Shown here in pieces: positions 1 through 6,295 of a stretch of 16,286 nt of DNA. Both the position numbers and the translations under genes were made by a program. Each line of letters opens with the position of its first letter. Position 1 is the first letter of the stretch. Below the pieces are notes generated by a model. It ran no database searches and had not been told where the DNA came from. It saw only the letters and a list, made by a program, of their open reading frames with translations. This DNA is from Planctomycetota bacterium (GTDB lineage: Bacteria > Planctomycetota > Phycisphaerae > Sedimentisphaerales > Anaerobacaceae), in the NCBI GenBank assembly GCA_017885385.1, contig JAFNGF010000364.1, positions 6,708 to 22,993 of the forward strand, in the 5' to 3' direction.

Positions 1-201
1 TTCTGGAGTATCGCCATTTCGCTCGCTTTTACCTGTGTCCTGATTTATGTGCCGTTCTTCCAGAAGATATTCAATACCACAGGGTTGGGCTGGACCGACT
101 GGGCAATACTTGTCGTTTTCATGATAATCATCTTCTTCCTCGAAGAATTACGAAAGAAAATCTGGAAAACTGCCTCCCCTCGCTCATTACCCAAAACCTG
201 A
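1..201 (+). CDS. C-terminal end of a P-type cation-transporting ATPase (partial)
   Basis: The frame is open from the first base and stops at TGA 199-201, giving the last 66 residues of a protein whose start lies outside the window. The segment has two hydrophobic stretches: residues 3-17, then about 35-47. Between them is 'YVPFFQKIFNTTGLGWTDW' and after them the basic tail 'LEELRKKIWK'. This pattern is typical of the last two transmembrane helices in the C-terminal domain of calcium- and other cation-pumping P-type ATPases, which move cations across the inner membrane using ATP through a phospho-aspartate. The catalytic part is not visible, so the transported ion cannot be named. The gene converges with argJ, with about 90 bp between their stops. 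Confidence 0.72.
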   Translation, partial: FWSIAISLAFTCVLIYVPFFQKIFNTTGLGWTDWAILVVFMIIIFFLEELRKKIWKTASPRSLPKT

Positions 202-289
202 TAATCCCTGCGTAAAGAGGCCAGGACGATTGGGCGAATATACAAAAATTAAGGTGAGGTTATGAAGGTGACTGTTATGCGTCAGTATT

Positions 290-1603
290 TTATGTGTGAT
301 ATTCTGCGTTGATCCGGACGTAACCGGCACTTAAATCGCAGCCATAACAAAAATCGCTCGCAGAACCCGCTCCCAAATCCACCGTCATCGTGTGCTCAGT
401 CTGCAAAACAACCTTGCCGGCACTTTCCCTGTCAAACTTTGCCGCTGCGCCGTTTCTAAAAACGGTAATGGCATCGAGCTTGCAGGACAGCTTATTGACG
501 TTCAGTTTCACGCCGGCTGAACCTGCGGCGCAGATAATTCTGCCCCAATTTGGGTCGCCGCCGTGCACCGCGCATTTTACCAGCGGAAAGTTGGCTATCG
601 CCCTTGCAGCTTTCGCGGCGTCGGCCTTTGTAGAAGCCCCTTTGACAACCACTTTGAACATCCGCGTCGCCCCTTCGGCGTCCAGCGCCATCTGCCGGGC
701 TAAATCGTCGCACAAATCCGCCAGCGCCCCGGCAAACTTCTTATACGGTGGGCATTGGCTCACTATTGGCCGATTGCCGGCTAATCCCGAGGCAAGGATT
801 ATCGCCGTATCGTTTGTGCTCTGATGCCCGTCAACCGTCAGCTTGTTTAAGGAGTTGCCGATGGCATATTTCAGTGCCTTAGCCAGCAAAGGCTTGGTGA
901 TCGCAGCATCGGTCGTAATAAAGCACAGTGTCGTAGCCATATTTGGAGCAATCATCCCTGCTCCCTTGGTAGTGCCTGCTATCGTGATAATGCGATTTTC
1001 GATTTTCGATTTACGATTTTCAATTTTCAATTGGCAATCGGCAATCGTAAATCTCCTGACAGCTTGCTTCGGCCTTGTGTCTGTTGTCATTATCGCCTTT
1101 GTAAAATCCAGACCTGCTTGTGCAGAATCTGAAAGTTTCGCCGCGGCCTTAGCGATGCCGGCTTTTATTTTTTCCATCGGCAATTGATGCCCGATTATGC
1201 CGGTCGAAGCAACAAGAACATTTCTCGGTGCGTAGTGCGTGGGGCGTCGTCCGTCCGCCTTGTCATTGCGAGCGAAGCGAAGCAATCTCGTATCCCGAGC
1301 CTGGGTCAACAGACTTGCTGTTCCGGCGCACATTGTGATCGCATCGTTTATCCCCTTTTTGCCCGTGCAGGCGTTTGCGTTGCCCGAATTGACAACGACC
1401 GCATATATCTTTCGGCTTTTGACGTGCTTTTTGCTAACGTCGACCGCTGCCGAGACAATTTTATTAGTTGTAAATACCGCCGCCGCAGTCGCCCCCTTCG
1501 GACAAACGATCAGGCCGAGATCGAGTTTGCCCGATTCTTTAATCCCGCAATGCACCCCCGCAGCGAGAAAGCCTTTCGGTGCTGTGATAGCATTACTGGT
1601 CAT
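290..1603 (-). CDS. argJ: Bifunctional ornithine acetyltransferase / N-acetylglutamate synthase ArgJ, with two repeat-derived insertions
   Basis: ArgJ moves the acetyl group from N-acetylornithine to glutamate, closing the cyclic arginine pathway in the cytoplasm; many homologues also use acetyl-CoA. Family motifs are clear: 'VNSGNANACTG' near residues 71-81, 'STGIIG' at 133-138, and the self-cleavage site 'KGAGMIAPNMATT' with the nucleophile threonine at about 224. A TTG further upstream keeps the frame open, but ATG 1603 has GAGAG just before it and begins 'MTSNAITAPKGF', where the family normally starts, giving 437 residues. The usual length is about 400. The excess lies in two foreign-looking peptides, at about 102-127 and 187-205, both encoded by repeat DNA. 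Both keep the frame, and all catalytic motifs remain, so the enzyme is probably active. It is followed by the convergent ATPase gene. Confidence 0.96.
   Translation of the reverse strand: MTSNAITAPKGFLAAGVHCGIKESGKLDLGLIVCPKGATAAAVFTTNKIVSAAVDVSKKHVKSRKIYAVVVNSGNANACTGKKGINDAITMCAGTASLLTQARDTRLLRFARNDKADGRRPTHYAPRNVLVASTGIIGHQLPMEKIKAGIAKAAAKLSDSAQAGLDFTKAIMTTDTRPKQAVRRFTIADCQLKIENRKSKIENRIITIAGTTKGAGMIAPNMATTLCFITTDAAITKPLLAKALKYAIGNSLNKLTVDGHQSTNDTAIILASGLAGNRPIVSQCPPYKKFAGALADLCDDLARQMALDAEGATRMFKVVVKGASTKADAAKAARAIANFPLVKCAVHGGDPNWGRIICAAGSAGVKLNVNKLSCKLDAITVFRNGAAAKFDRESAGKVVLQTEHTMTVDLGAGSASDFCYGCDLSAGYVRINAEYHT
993..1053. repeat. Heptamer repeat (C[GA]ATTTT/CAATCGG type) inside argJ
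   Basis: Eight successive 7-bp units can be read, starting CGATTTT, CGATTTT, CGATTTA, CGATTTT, CAATTTT, CAATTGG, CAATCGG, CAATCGT. Because 21 bp is three units, the minus-strand translation has a seven-residue period, 'IENRKSKIENR'. It lies in argJ, between the usual 'TDTRPK' segment and the autocleavage motif, and keeps the frame. Confidence 0.85.
1223..1303. repeat. Composite repeat insertion inside argJ
   Basis: Positions 1227-1256 are degenerate 7-bp units (GGTGCGT, AGTGCGT, GGGGCGT and variants). They run into TGTCATTGCGAGCGAAGCGA and following bases at 1261-1290, a dispersed-repeat sequence seen in many bacterial genomes. Translated on the minus strand this gives about 26 residues, including 'RLLRFARNDKADGRRPTHY', with no counterpart in typical ArgJ. 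The frame is kept. Confidence 0.75.
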
Positions 1604-1677
1604 ATTACTCTCGACAAGAAGCAGGTGATTGAAGGATGCGCCCTCATAAACGGTCTCCAATTTCGTAGGACGGCCTT

Positions 1678-1710
1678 GCTACTCTGCGAAGTAGCTTTTC
1701 GCTACGTAGC
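1678..1710. repeat. Multi-palindrome element between argJ and the small gene
   Basis: GCTACT at 1678-1683 pairs with AGTAGC at 1690-1695. GTAGC at 1691-1695 also pairs with GCTAC at 1701-1705 across a TTTTC loop, and GCTACGTAGC at 1701-1710 is a perfect 10-bp palindrome. Alternative hairpins can therefore form. It lies in the 131-bp gap upstream of argJ and has no U-tract typical of a terminator. Confidence 0.6.
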
Positions 1711-1734
1711 ACGAGTCAGCTTATGTTGCCTCTA

Positions 1735-1938
1735 TCACAAACCCACCATGTTTATCGCCCCGGCGATTCGCAAATCAACTTCAAAGCCATCCCAGATATT
1801 GTCGTGGCTGATGGCGCCCAAAGAAACGGCCTCTCTGTGTAGTGCCTCATATATGGCCAGAGCCTCTTCGTAAGAAAGCTTTTCCTCCGCGTTCAACTTA
1901 CGATAAAACTCGTCCAATATATGCCTGTTTTGTATCAT
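1735..1938 (-). CDS. Small helical protein of unknown function, orphan paralogue of the gene at 6025-6273
   Basis: A 67-residue protein with no recognised domain name, rich in charged and helix-forming residues. It shares almost its entire length with the product at 6025-6273: both contain 'FYR[KE]L[ND]A', 'LSY[EK]EA', 'IW DGFEVDLRIA' and end the similarity at 'AIN'. The DNA of the two copies is also clearly related, for example 42 of 45 bases match around 1760-1805 versus 6100-6145. The other copy is followed at once by a nucleotidyltransferase gene; here the frame ends four residues after 'AIN' and repeat DNA follows, so no partner gene remains. It may be the surviving half of a two-gene module, or an independent gene upstream of argJ. 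The ATG at 1938 has only a weak ribosome site. It is real by conservation between the copies; its function is unknown. Confidence 0.75.
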   Translation of the reverse strand: MIQNRHILDEFYRKLNAEEKLSYEEALAIYEALHREAVSLGAISHDNIWDGFEVDLRIAGAINMVGL

Positions 1939-2091
1939 CGCCAGCTCAAGGCCCGCCGGTCCTTCGACCTATCGGGCACTTTCTTAGCCCTCTCATAAAC
2001 AAGACAAGAATTCATGGCCGTGGACCGACATCATTATAGCTGTCTGTATTTGCTTTGCCCAGGCTTTTTCAGGGTGCCCCATCATTGCTGG

Positions 2092-2943
2092 TTAAAGACC
2101 GGTTCGGTCTTTTGAGCGAGTGTCCTTGACACGTCTTGGCCCGTTGCTGCGGGCGCCGGCGATCACCATATCACGAAAATCCGCCATCGGATCGTAAAAC
2201 TTTCTGTTCAAATCAACGGTGTTGACCATCATGCCTGGGCGATTGATTTTGAGCTGGGCAGCAATTCTGCCGTCCGGCTGGATAAAACACGATGGATAGG
2301 GCGAATAATAGCCGCTCGAATTTGCCATGCTTACCCAGAAATGATTCTCTGCCGCCCGGCACTGCATCGTTTGCCGCATAATATGAGTATGCACACTTGG
2401 CCCTTTTTGCCTGGCATTGTAAAACGATTGGAAAATGCAGTTGACTTTTTGTTTGTACAGCTCGCGGTAGATTTCCGGAAACCGCAGGTCAAAGCATATA
2501 AGCAGCGAGCACTTGACCTTGTTGATGGTGAAGTACACAAAGTGGTCGCCCGGCATAAGCCGGCGCAGGTCAGCTTTGGTGCAGAACCTTTTGTCGTAGC
2601 GGTCGAGAATCTTGCCCATGGGGGTTATTAAATACAGGCTGTTATGCGGCTTGTTCGGCTCCGCCAATTCGTGCGTACTGCCAAGCGCGACCCAGAGTCT
2701 GAGTTTGCCGGCCAATGCCATGATTTTTTGCGTTTCTTGCCTGAGCAGTTGCCAATCATATCCGTCAAAGGAAGGAAAATCGGTGCCGACGTAGCCGCTC
2801 AGAGCGCACTCAGAAAAATGAACAATATTAGCGTCCGCCTTACTTGCCTTGCGCAAGAATTCACAGATTTGCCGGGCGTTGCGCCGGATGTCCCTTCCCA
2901 CCGCGAACTGACAGGTGGCAACTTTTAATATGACGGTAGGCAT
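2092..2943 (-). CDS. Carbon-nitrogen hydrolase (nitrilase superfamily)
   Basis: The product resembles the nitrilase/omega-amidase superfamily, cytoplasmic enzymes that hydrolyse non-peptide C-N bonds of amides, nitriles or carbamoyl groups. The expected triad is visible: Glu45 in 'HFSECALSGY', Lys118 in 'YDKRF' and Cys150 in 'LLICFDLRFPE'. The length of 283 residues matches single-domain family members. A GTG ten codons upstream is possible, but ATG 2943 is preceded by GGTGGGG and begins 'MPTVILKVATCQF', the normal first strand. The substrate cannot be deduced. The C-terminal tail 'RRVKDTRSKDRTGL' looks low in complexity. No neighbour points to a pathway; the gene stands between the orphan small gene and the divergent gene at 3291. 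Confidence 0.88.
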   Translation of the reverse strand: MPTVILKVATCQFAVGRDIRRNARQICEFLRKASKADANIVHFSECALSGYVGTDFPSFDGYDWQLLRQETQKIMALAGKLRLWVALGSTHELAEPNKPHNSLYLITPMGKILDRYDKRFCTKADLRRLMPGDHFVYFTINKVKCSLLICFDLRFPEIYRELYKQKVNCIFQSFYNARQKGPSVHTHIMRQTMQCRAAENHFWVSMANSSGYYSPYPSCFIQPDGRIAAQLKINRPGMMVNTVDLNRKFYDPMADFRDMVIAGARSNGPRRVKDTRSKDRTGL

Positions 2944-3214
2944 CCCAGCCCCACCAAAAAGCCCTTCGGCCACATTAGGGTTTCATTTGCCATTTGTTCT
3001 CTTGACTGCGTCATAGTCTCATTCTGGATTCCCGCCTGCCCGGGAATGACATCACGGGTTACTGTGTGGTCCCTAACCTCTCTAAAACTCTATAGCAGAT
3101 ACCTATCAACCTTGCGATGTAATTCTAACATGAACTACAAAAATAATCTATGACTGCAAAAAGATGCTTTACGTTTCCACTTCGCCAGCATAATATTTAG
3201 CTCAAATGTCGTAT
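2944..3214. other. Intergenic region between divergent genes
   Basis: This is part of the 347-bp gap between the nitrilase start and the plus-strand gene at 3291. It is A+T-rich in its right half. Apart from one inverted-repeat element at 3028-3047 and the candidate promoter at 3215-3247, no gene or RNA is evident. Confidence 0.5.
3028..3047. repeat. Short inverted repeat ATTCCC-N8-GGGAAT
   Basis: The 20 bases ATTCCCGCCTGCCCGGGAAT form two 6-bp arms with eight bases between them, flanked by CTGG on the left and GACA on the right. The form equals the consensus of the neisserial dRS3 element (ATTCCC-N8-GGGAAT), and similar dispersed elements occur in many environmental genomes. A single copy is seen in this window. 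Confidence 0.6.
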
Positions 3215-3247
3215 TTGAAAAGCTGAAGTAGTAATGATATGACTACT
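3215..3247 (+). promoter_or_regulatory. Candidate promoter with overlapping inverted repeat upstream of the 640-residue gene
   Basis: TTGAAA at 3215-3220 and TATGAC at 3238-3243 are 17 bp apart, a reasonable sigma-70-like pair, placing the transcript start near 3250. AGTAGT at 3227-3232 and ACTACT at 3242-3247 form a perfect inverted repeat with a 9-bp spacer that straddles the -10 element, where a repressor could bind. This is inference from sequence only. Confidence 0.4.
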
Positions 3248-3290
3248 AAAAATCCTTGCTTGTCCCTCTTTACCTGGAAGGATGTCCTGT

Positions 3291-5213
3291 ATGCCTGATG
3301 GAAACAAAGGTTTCGCTATACAATGCCCACGCTGTGGTAAATGGAATGAGCATAATACTACCGTTATCGATGAGAATGTAATCGTAAAGTCAAAGGATGA
3401 ATTCTGGTCTATTTTGGAAAAGTCTCCTAATCGGCAGAATGTTGATTTTAATGTCAATGGTGGCGAAAGAAAATTGTTCCGATGCGAGCGCCCGCATTGG
3501 TCTTGTCCGGGACCTTACCAGGCACTGATTTTTGACAATCGAAAGCTGGCTATTGATTGCCTCAACCTTCTTCATAGAACTACACAAGTATACGCTATCA
3601 GCAGAGATTTTCGACTGTACAAGGCAGATAAACACAATCGCTGGAACGAATATCACTGCATTATGTTCTTTACTGAGCCTGTCCACCGCCTTCGGCACAT
3701 AGAGCTCGAGCATTTAATGGATGCTGAATTGCTAAGAAGATTAATTACGGGCATAAGTTCTGAAGTTAACGCACCTTTGACTATTTATTCCGCAAATGTT
3801 TTCGAATCTTTTCTGTCAGACCAACCTATAAAGGAAGAAGAGAATCCTCACGATGTTTACTGGATGCCACTTGAGGCATATTCGCCCAACCAGGAATTGA
3901 TTCCCGCCAAGTACAACTGTTTTTGTAGCAGGTGTCGGCAGGCTGTTATGAAATTCATCCTAAAAAAGCAAATTAAAAGAGAAAGTTGTGGCCATTGGAA
4001 TGACAATACGAAAACGTGCAATGGCAAGGACCCCGCATGCCTACCAAGGGAAGGCGACCAGGTTGATTGGAACCATTGTCCTGCTTTTATAGATGAACGT
4101 AAAGAGCACTGCCCCTGTTATAATGCGGATGCCAAGTTTATTGACGAGGCGGTAAAAAAAGATTGGCAGGATGGCAGATTGAGCGATCTCTGTGAGGAAG
4201 GTAGGTGTCTGGCTGGTTTTCATGAGGCTGCGTTTCCTATAATTGTTCATGACCATCTGGTTGGTGTGGCAATGACTGGACAGGTTTTCTTCCAAAGGAG
4301 GGATTTACCAAACGTCAGCAAATTTGTAGAGAGTAGAGGTAAAGTACATCCTCCTGCGACTGGTTCATCTTGGGAAGCATTGAAAGGCCACGAGGGCGAA
4401 TTAGAGAAAATGAAATATGTTTTGCTATGGGAACAGGAAGAACTCAAGAAAGAATTGCACGACTACCGTATTCGAAGTGAAACCTCGGTTTTTTATTTCG
4501 ATCAGGAAGAACAATACAAAGATCGTCTGCGATGCCTGAAGAAAGGCATTGACAAAGTCGAGGAAGTCGCGTCGACTCGATACAGAGATATTCGTACAAG
4601 ATCAGAAATTGCTTTTTGCGAGGAAATGTTAGGATATATACGGCACGCAAAACGCACAAATTTTACTAAATTAACGATTTCTGATATGCTCAATAGAATG
4701 GGGTATTTCTGGGCATTTAAATACGCAGCTTTATTGTCTCAACCTCGGGTCCCAAATGGCAATTCAGGGACAAATGGCCCCCGATTGCTTGCTCTCTCAC
4801 CAAAAGATCGGTTGAAAGTAGAGCTCCCTTATTCTCTTTCTACGGCAATCGACCAAATTTATGACAAAGAACATCCAACATCCTGGTATTACGACCCCAT
4901 AAATAAAGAAAAACCAACTGACCCCTGGACAAAAAAACTATTTGACATCGTCATAGAACTCAAAAAGGATGTTATTAAGGACTTGCCGGCAGTATCTGCG
5001 AAAAATATATGTTACCTTCTTGCTATTATACCTTTTGAACAAGATGTATATTCATTTGCCTTTTCCGAACGTGATACAGAAACAGTAAGTCTTACGGAGC
5101 GCTTATACCCTCAGGGAATTAGCCAATTATGCAGAGAATTTATCCTTACAACGTGTACCCAGATGATTCGTGAATTGGGTGATTCATACTTTAAGAAAAA
5201 CAGTGAAGAATAA
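3291..5213 (+). CDS. Cysteine-rich PocR-like putative sensor protein with N-terminal zinc ribbon
   Basis: A 640-residue protein that I do not recognise as a named family. An ATG at 3282 touches GGAAGG at 3276-3281, whereas ATG 3291 has that site nine bases upstream, so 3291 is preferred. Visible parts: a zinc-ribbon-like CPRCG at residues 12-16 with a second pair at Cys65 and Cys72; a region at about 210-306 with eleven cysteines, including 'CFCSRC' and 'CPCY'; then 'CLAGFHEAAFPIIV' and 'GVAMTGQVFF' at 306-334. These resemble the end of a PocR ligand-binding domain, where a Cys-x-x-G-x segment precedes a 'PI-v' strand and a 'G-Q' strand. A charged, probably coiled-coil stretch follows at 365-430, then about 200 unassigned residues that could be a second sensor domain. 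No helix-turn-helix, kinase or transmembrane segment is evident. Base composition is visibly more A+T-rich than in its neighbours, and no operon partner exists, both consistent with acquired DNA. Confidence 0.85.
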   Translation: MPDGNKGFAIQCPRCGKWNEHNTTVIDENVIVKSKDEFWSILEKSPNRQNVDFNVNGGERKLFRCERPHWSCPGPYQALIFDNRKLAIDCLNLLHRTTQVYAISRDFRLYKADKHNRWNEYHCIMFFTEPVHRLRHIELEHLMDAELLRRLITGISSEVNAPLTIYSANVFESFLSDQPIKEEENPHDVYWMPLEAYSPNQELIPAKYNCFCSRCRQAVMKFILKKQIKRESCGHWNDNTKTCNGKDPACLPREGDQVDWNHCPAFIDERKEHCPCYNADAKFIDEAVKKDWQDGRLSDLCEEGRCLAGFHEAAFPIIVHDHLVGVAMTGQVFFQRRDLPNVSKFVESRGKVHPPATGSSWEALKGHEGELEKMKYVLLWEQEELKKELHDYRIRSETSVFYFDQEEQYKDRLRCLKKGIDKVEEVASTRYRDIRTRSEIAFCEEMLGYIRHAKRTNFTKLTISDMLNRMGYFWAFKYAALLSQPRVPNGNSGTNGPRLLALSPKDRLKVELPYSLSTAIDQIYDKEHPTSWYYDPINKEKPTDPWTKKLFDIVIELKKDVIKDLPAVSAKNICYLLAIIPFEQDVYSFAFSERDTETVSLTERLYPQGISQLCREFILTTCTQMIRELGDSYFKKNSEE

Positions 5214-5244
5214 ATTCCATTCGGGACAGTTATCTGTTTCTTAT

Positions 5245-5358
5245 TTATAAGAATATTCCTTCCTTAATTGCCTCACTGACGATGCCGATTTGTTTTTTCT
5301 TGGCTTCAAATTCTTCAGGCGTGTAGCATAACGGCTCAATCTCAATAGGCCAATGCTC
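5245..5358 (-). pseudogene. C-terminal remnant of a minimal nucleotidyltransferase-type gene
   Basis: Read on the minus strand to TAA 5245-5247, the sequence encodes 'EHWPIEIEPLCYTPEEF' followed by 'GIVSEAIKEGIFL'. This closely resembles the last strand and helix of small MNT-type nucleotidyltransferases, which typically end in an 'IEP/DILVYTPEEF...EA..EG' pattern. The N-terminal part, with the GSxxxG and DxD nucleotide-binding motifs, is absent: the frame runs upstream only into heptamer repeats and soon meets a stop. An ATG at 5498, 21 bases after the complete nucleotidyltransferase gene, starts a short frame (MSEIADSRIADFLQ) that dies in the same repeats and may be its other end. The gene appears to have been destroyed by repeat insertion or deletion. 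Confidence 0.55.
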
Positions 5359-5359
5359 A

Positions 5360-5452
5360 TTCGTTGCTCGTATTTCGTATATCGTCCTTCGTCTGTTCGG
5401 AGTTCATCGTTCTGTGCTCATCGACCATAAACAATGAACTACGAACAACGAA
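5360..5452. repeat. Heptamer repeat block with inverted arms
   Basis: TCGNNNN units repeat every 7 bp from 5361 to about 5395, and ACGAAC-type units run in the opposite sense from about 5431 to 5452. The outer arms at 5360-5376 and 5436-5452 are inverted copies, matching at 15 of 17 positions, so a cruciform or long hairpin is possible. The block separates the nucleotidyltransferase remnant from its likely former 5' part. Confidence 0.75.
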
Positions 5453-5519
5453 CTAATTGTAAGAAATCAGCTATTCTTGAATCTGCTATTTCACTCATCA
5501 GGATTGCCGTTGTATCAAA

Positions 5520-6086
5520 TCACGTTTTCATCAAATTATTAAACCTTGCAATTATGCCCTCGAGGTCTGCAATCTTGCTAAATTCTGAGAGCCATTTTCG
5601 GATGTATTTGAAATTAATTGCTTTTCTATTTTTAGCCAAAACACTCTTTACATCTTCTTCGTCAATGGCTCTACCTGCAACCATTTTGTGAATAATGACA
5701 TCTTCACGGGATGTAAACTTTATAGGATAGTTGTCTATGTCAACACACTTTGCTCTCTTGATAGCCTGTGTTTCATACTCGCTGAATGAGAAAATAAAAT
5801 CCACGCGGATTCTTGACTTCGCCTCTTCCGCGGGCAGGATTCTCGTTTCTCTGACAAAGTCCTCCGGCTTTTTGGGCAATATCTTCAGCTTTAACTTCTT
5901 GCACGCCTTTTCGACCAGAGCAAATTCGTCTGCGTCGATTCCCAATGTTATGTCGATGTCCCGTGTCAAGCGCGGCCTGCCATAAAGCAAAATAGCTTGG
6001 CCGCCGATAATCATATAGGGAATCTTATCTTCGTCTAACCTTTGAGCTATTCTTTTTATCAGCTTTTCGAACACACTTGAGCCCAT
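5520..6086 (-). CDS. AbiEii-like nucleotidyltransferase (putative toxin-antitoxin component)
   Basis: The 188-residue product has the nucleotidyltransferase core: Gly28-Gly29 in 'IIGGQAILLYG', the metal-binding pair Asp43 and Asp45 in 'TRDIDITLG', and a third acidic residue, Asp96, in 'IRVDFIF'. The later 'EDVIIHKMVAGRAIDEEDV' helix is typical of the AbiEii/DUF6036-like group, whose members transfer nucleotides and act as toxins in some type IV toxin-antitoxin pairs. The upstream small gene overlaps it by 62 bp, which implies coupled translation. ATG 6086 has AAGG seven bases upstream and gives a full N-terminal helix; the next ATG would lose it. The target of this enzyme, and whether it is a toxin at all, cannot be read from the sequence. 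Confidence 0.85.
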   Translation of the reverse strand: MGSSVFEKLIKRIAQRLDEDKIPYMIIGGQAILLYGRPRLTRDIDITLGIDADEFALVEKACKKLKLKILPKKPEDFVRETRILPAEEAKSRIRVDFIFSFSEYETQAIKRAKCVDIDNYPIKFTSREDVIIHKMVAGRAIDEEDVKSVLAKNRKAINFKYIRKWLSEFSKIADLEGIIARFNNLMKT

Positions 6087-6273
6087 TTATTGCCTTTGCA
6101 ATCCGCAAATCGACTTCAAAGCCATCCCAGATATTCTCGTGACTGATGACGCCCAACGCGACGGCCTCCTTATGCAACGCATCATATATCCGCACAGCTT
6201 CTTTGTAAGAAAGATTTTCCTTTGCGTCTAACTCTCGATAAAACTTATACAATTTACGCCTGTTTTTAATCAT
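6025..6273 (-). CDS. Small helical protein paired with the nucleotidyltransferase (candidate antitoxin)
   Basis: An 82-residue protein of unknown family. The first 63 residues match the orphan paralogue at 1735-1938. The last 19 residues are a basic tail with no counterpart there, read from the same DNA as the start of the nucleotidyltransferase in another frame. It begins 22 bp after the argC stop, so it is probably co-transcribed with argC. A small partner overlapping a nucleotidyltransferase is the usual layout of toxin-antitoxin pairs, and that is the basis for the antitoxin suggestion. It has no visible DNA-binding motif and is shorter than AbiEi antitoxins. 'DGFEVDLRIA' is the most conserved stretch and would be the place to look for a binding surface. 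Confidence 0.78.
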   Translation of the reverse strand: MIKNRRKLYKFYRELDAKENLSYKEAVRIYDALHKEAVALGVISHENIWDGFEVDLRIAKAINGLKCVRKADKKNSSKVRRR

Positions 6274-6295
6274 AATCTGCAGAAAATAATGATCG

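Noticed and set aside
262..312. A 16-codon plus-strand frame (MKVTVMRQYFMCDILR) with a good AAGGTGAGG ribosome site
   Set aside because: Very short and overlaps the argJ end; no second evidence for translation.
1184..1873. Long plus-strand open frame of 229 codons across the 5' half of argJ
   Set aside because: It lies antisense to argJ, crosses its repeats and resembles no protein; argJ motifs on the other strand are unambiguous.
2094..2112. Hairpin AAAGACCG-GTT-CGGTCTTT at the end of the nitrilase gene as a terminator
   Set aside because: The 8-bp stem overlaps the stop codon and lacks a U-run on the minus-strand transcript, so support is weak.
5238..5253. TTCTTAT-TT-ATAAGAA as a terminator for the sensor gene
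   Set aside because: The stem is pure A/T apart from one pair and would be very unstable.
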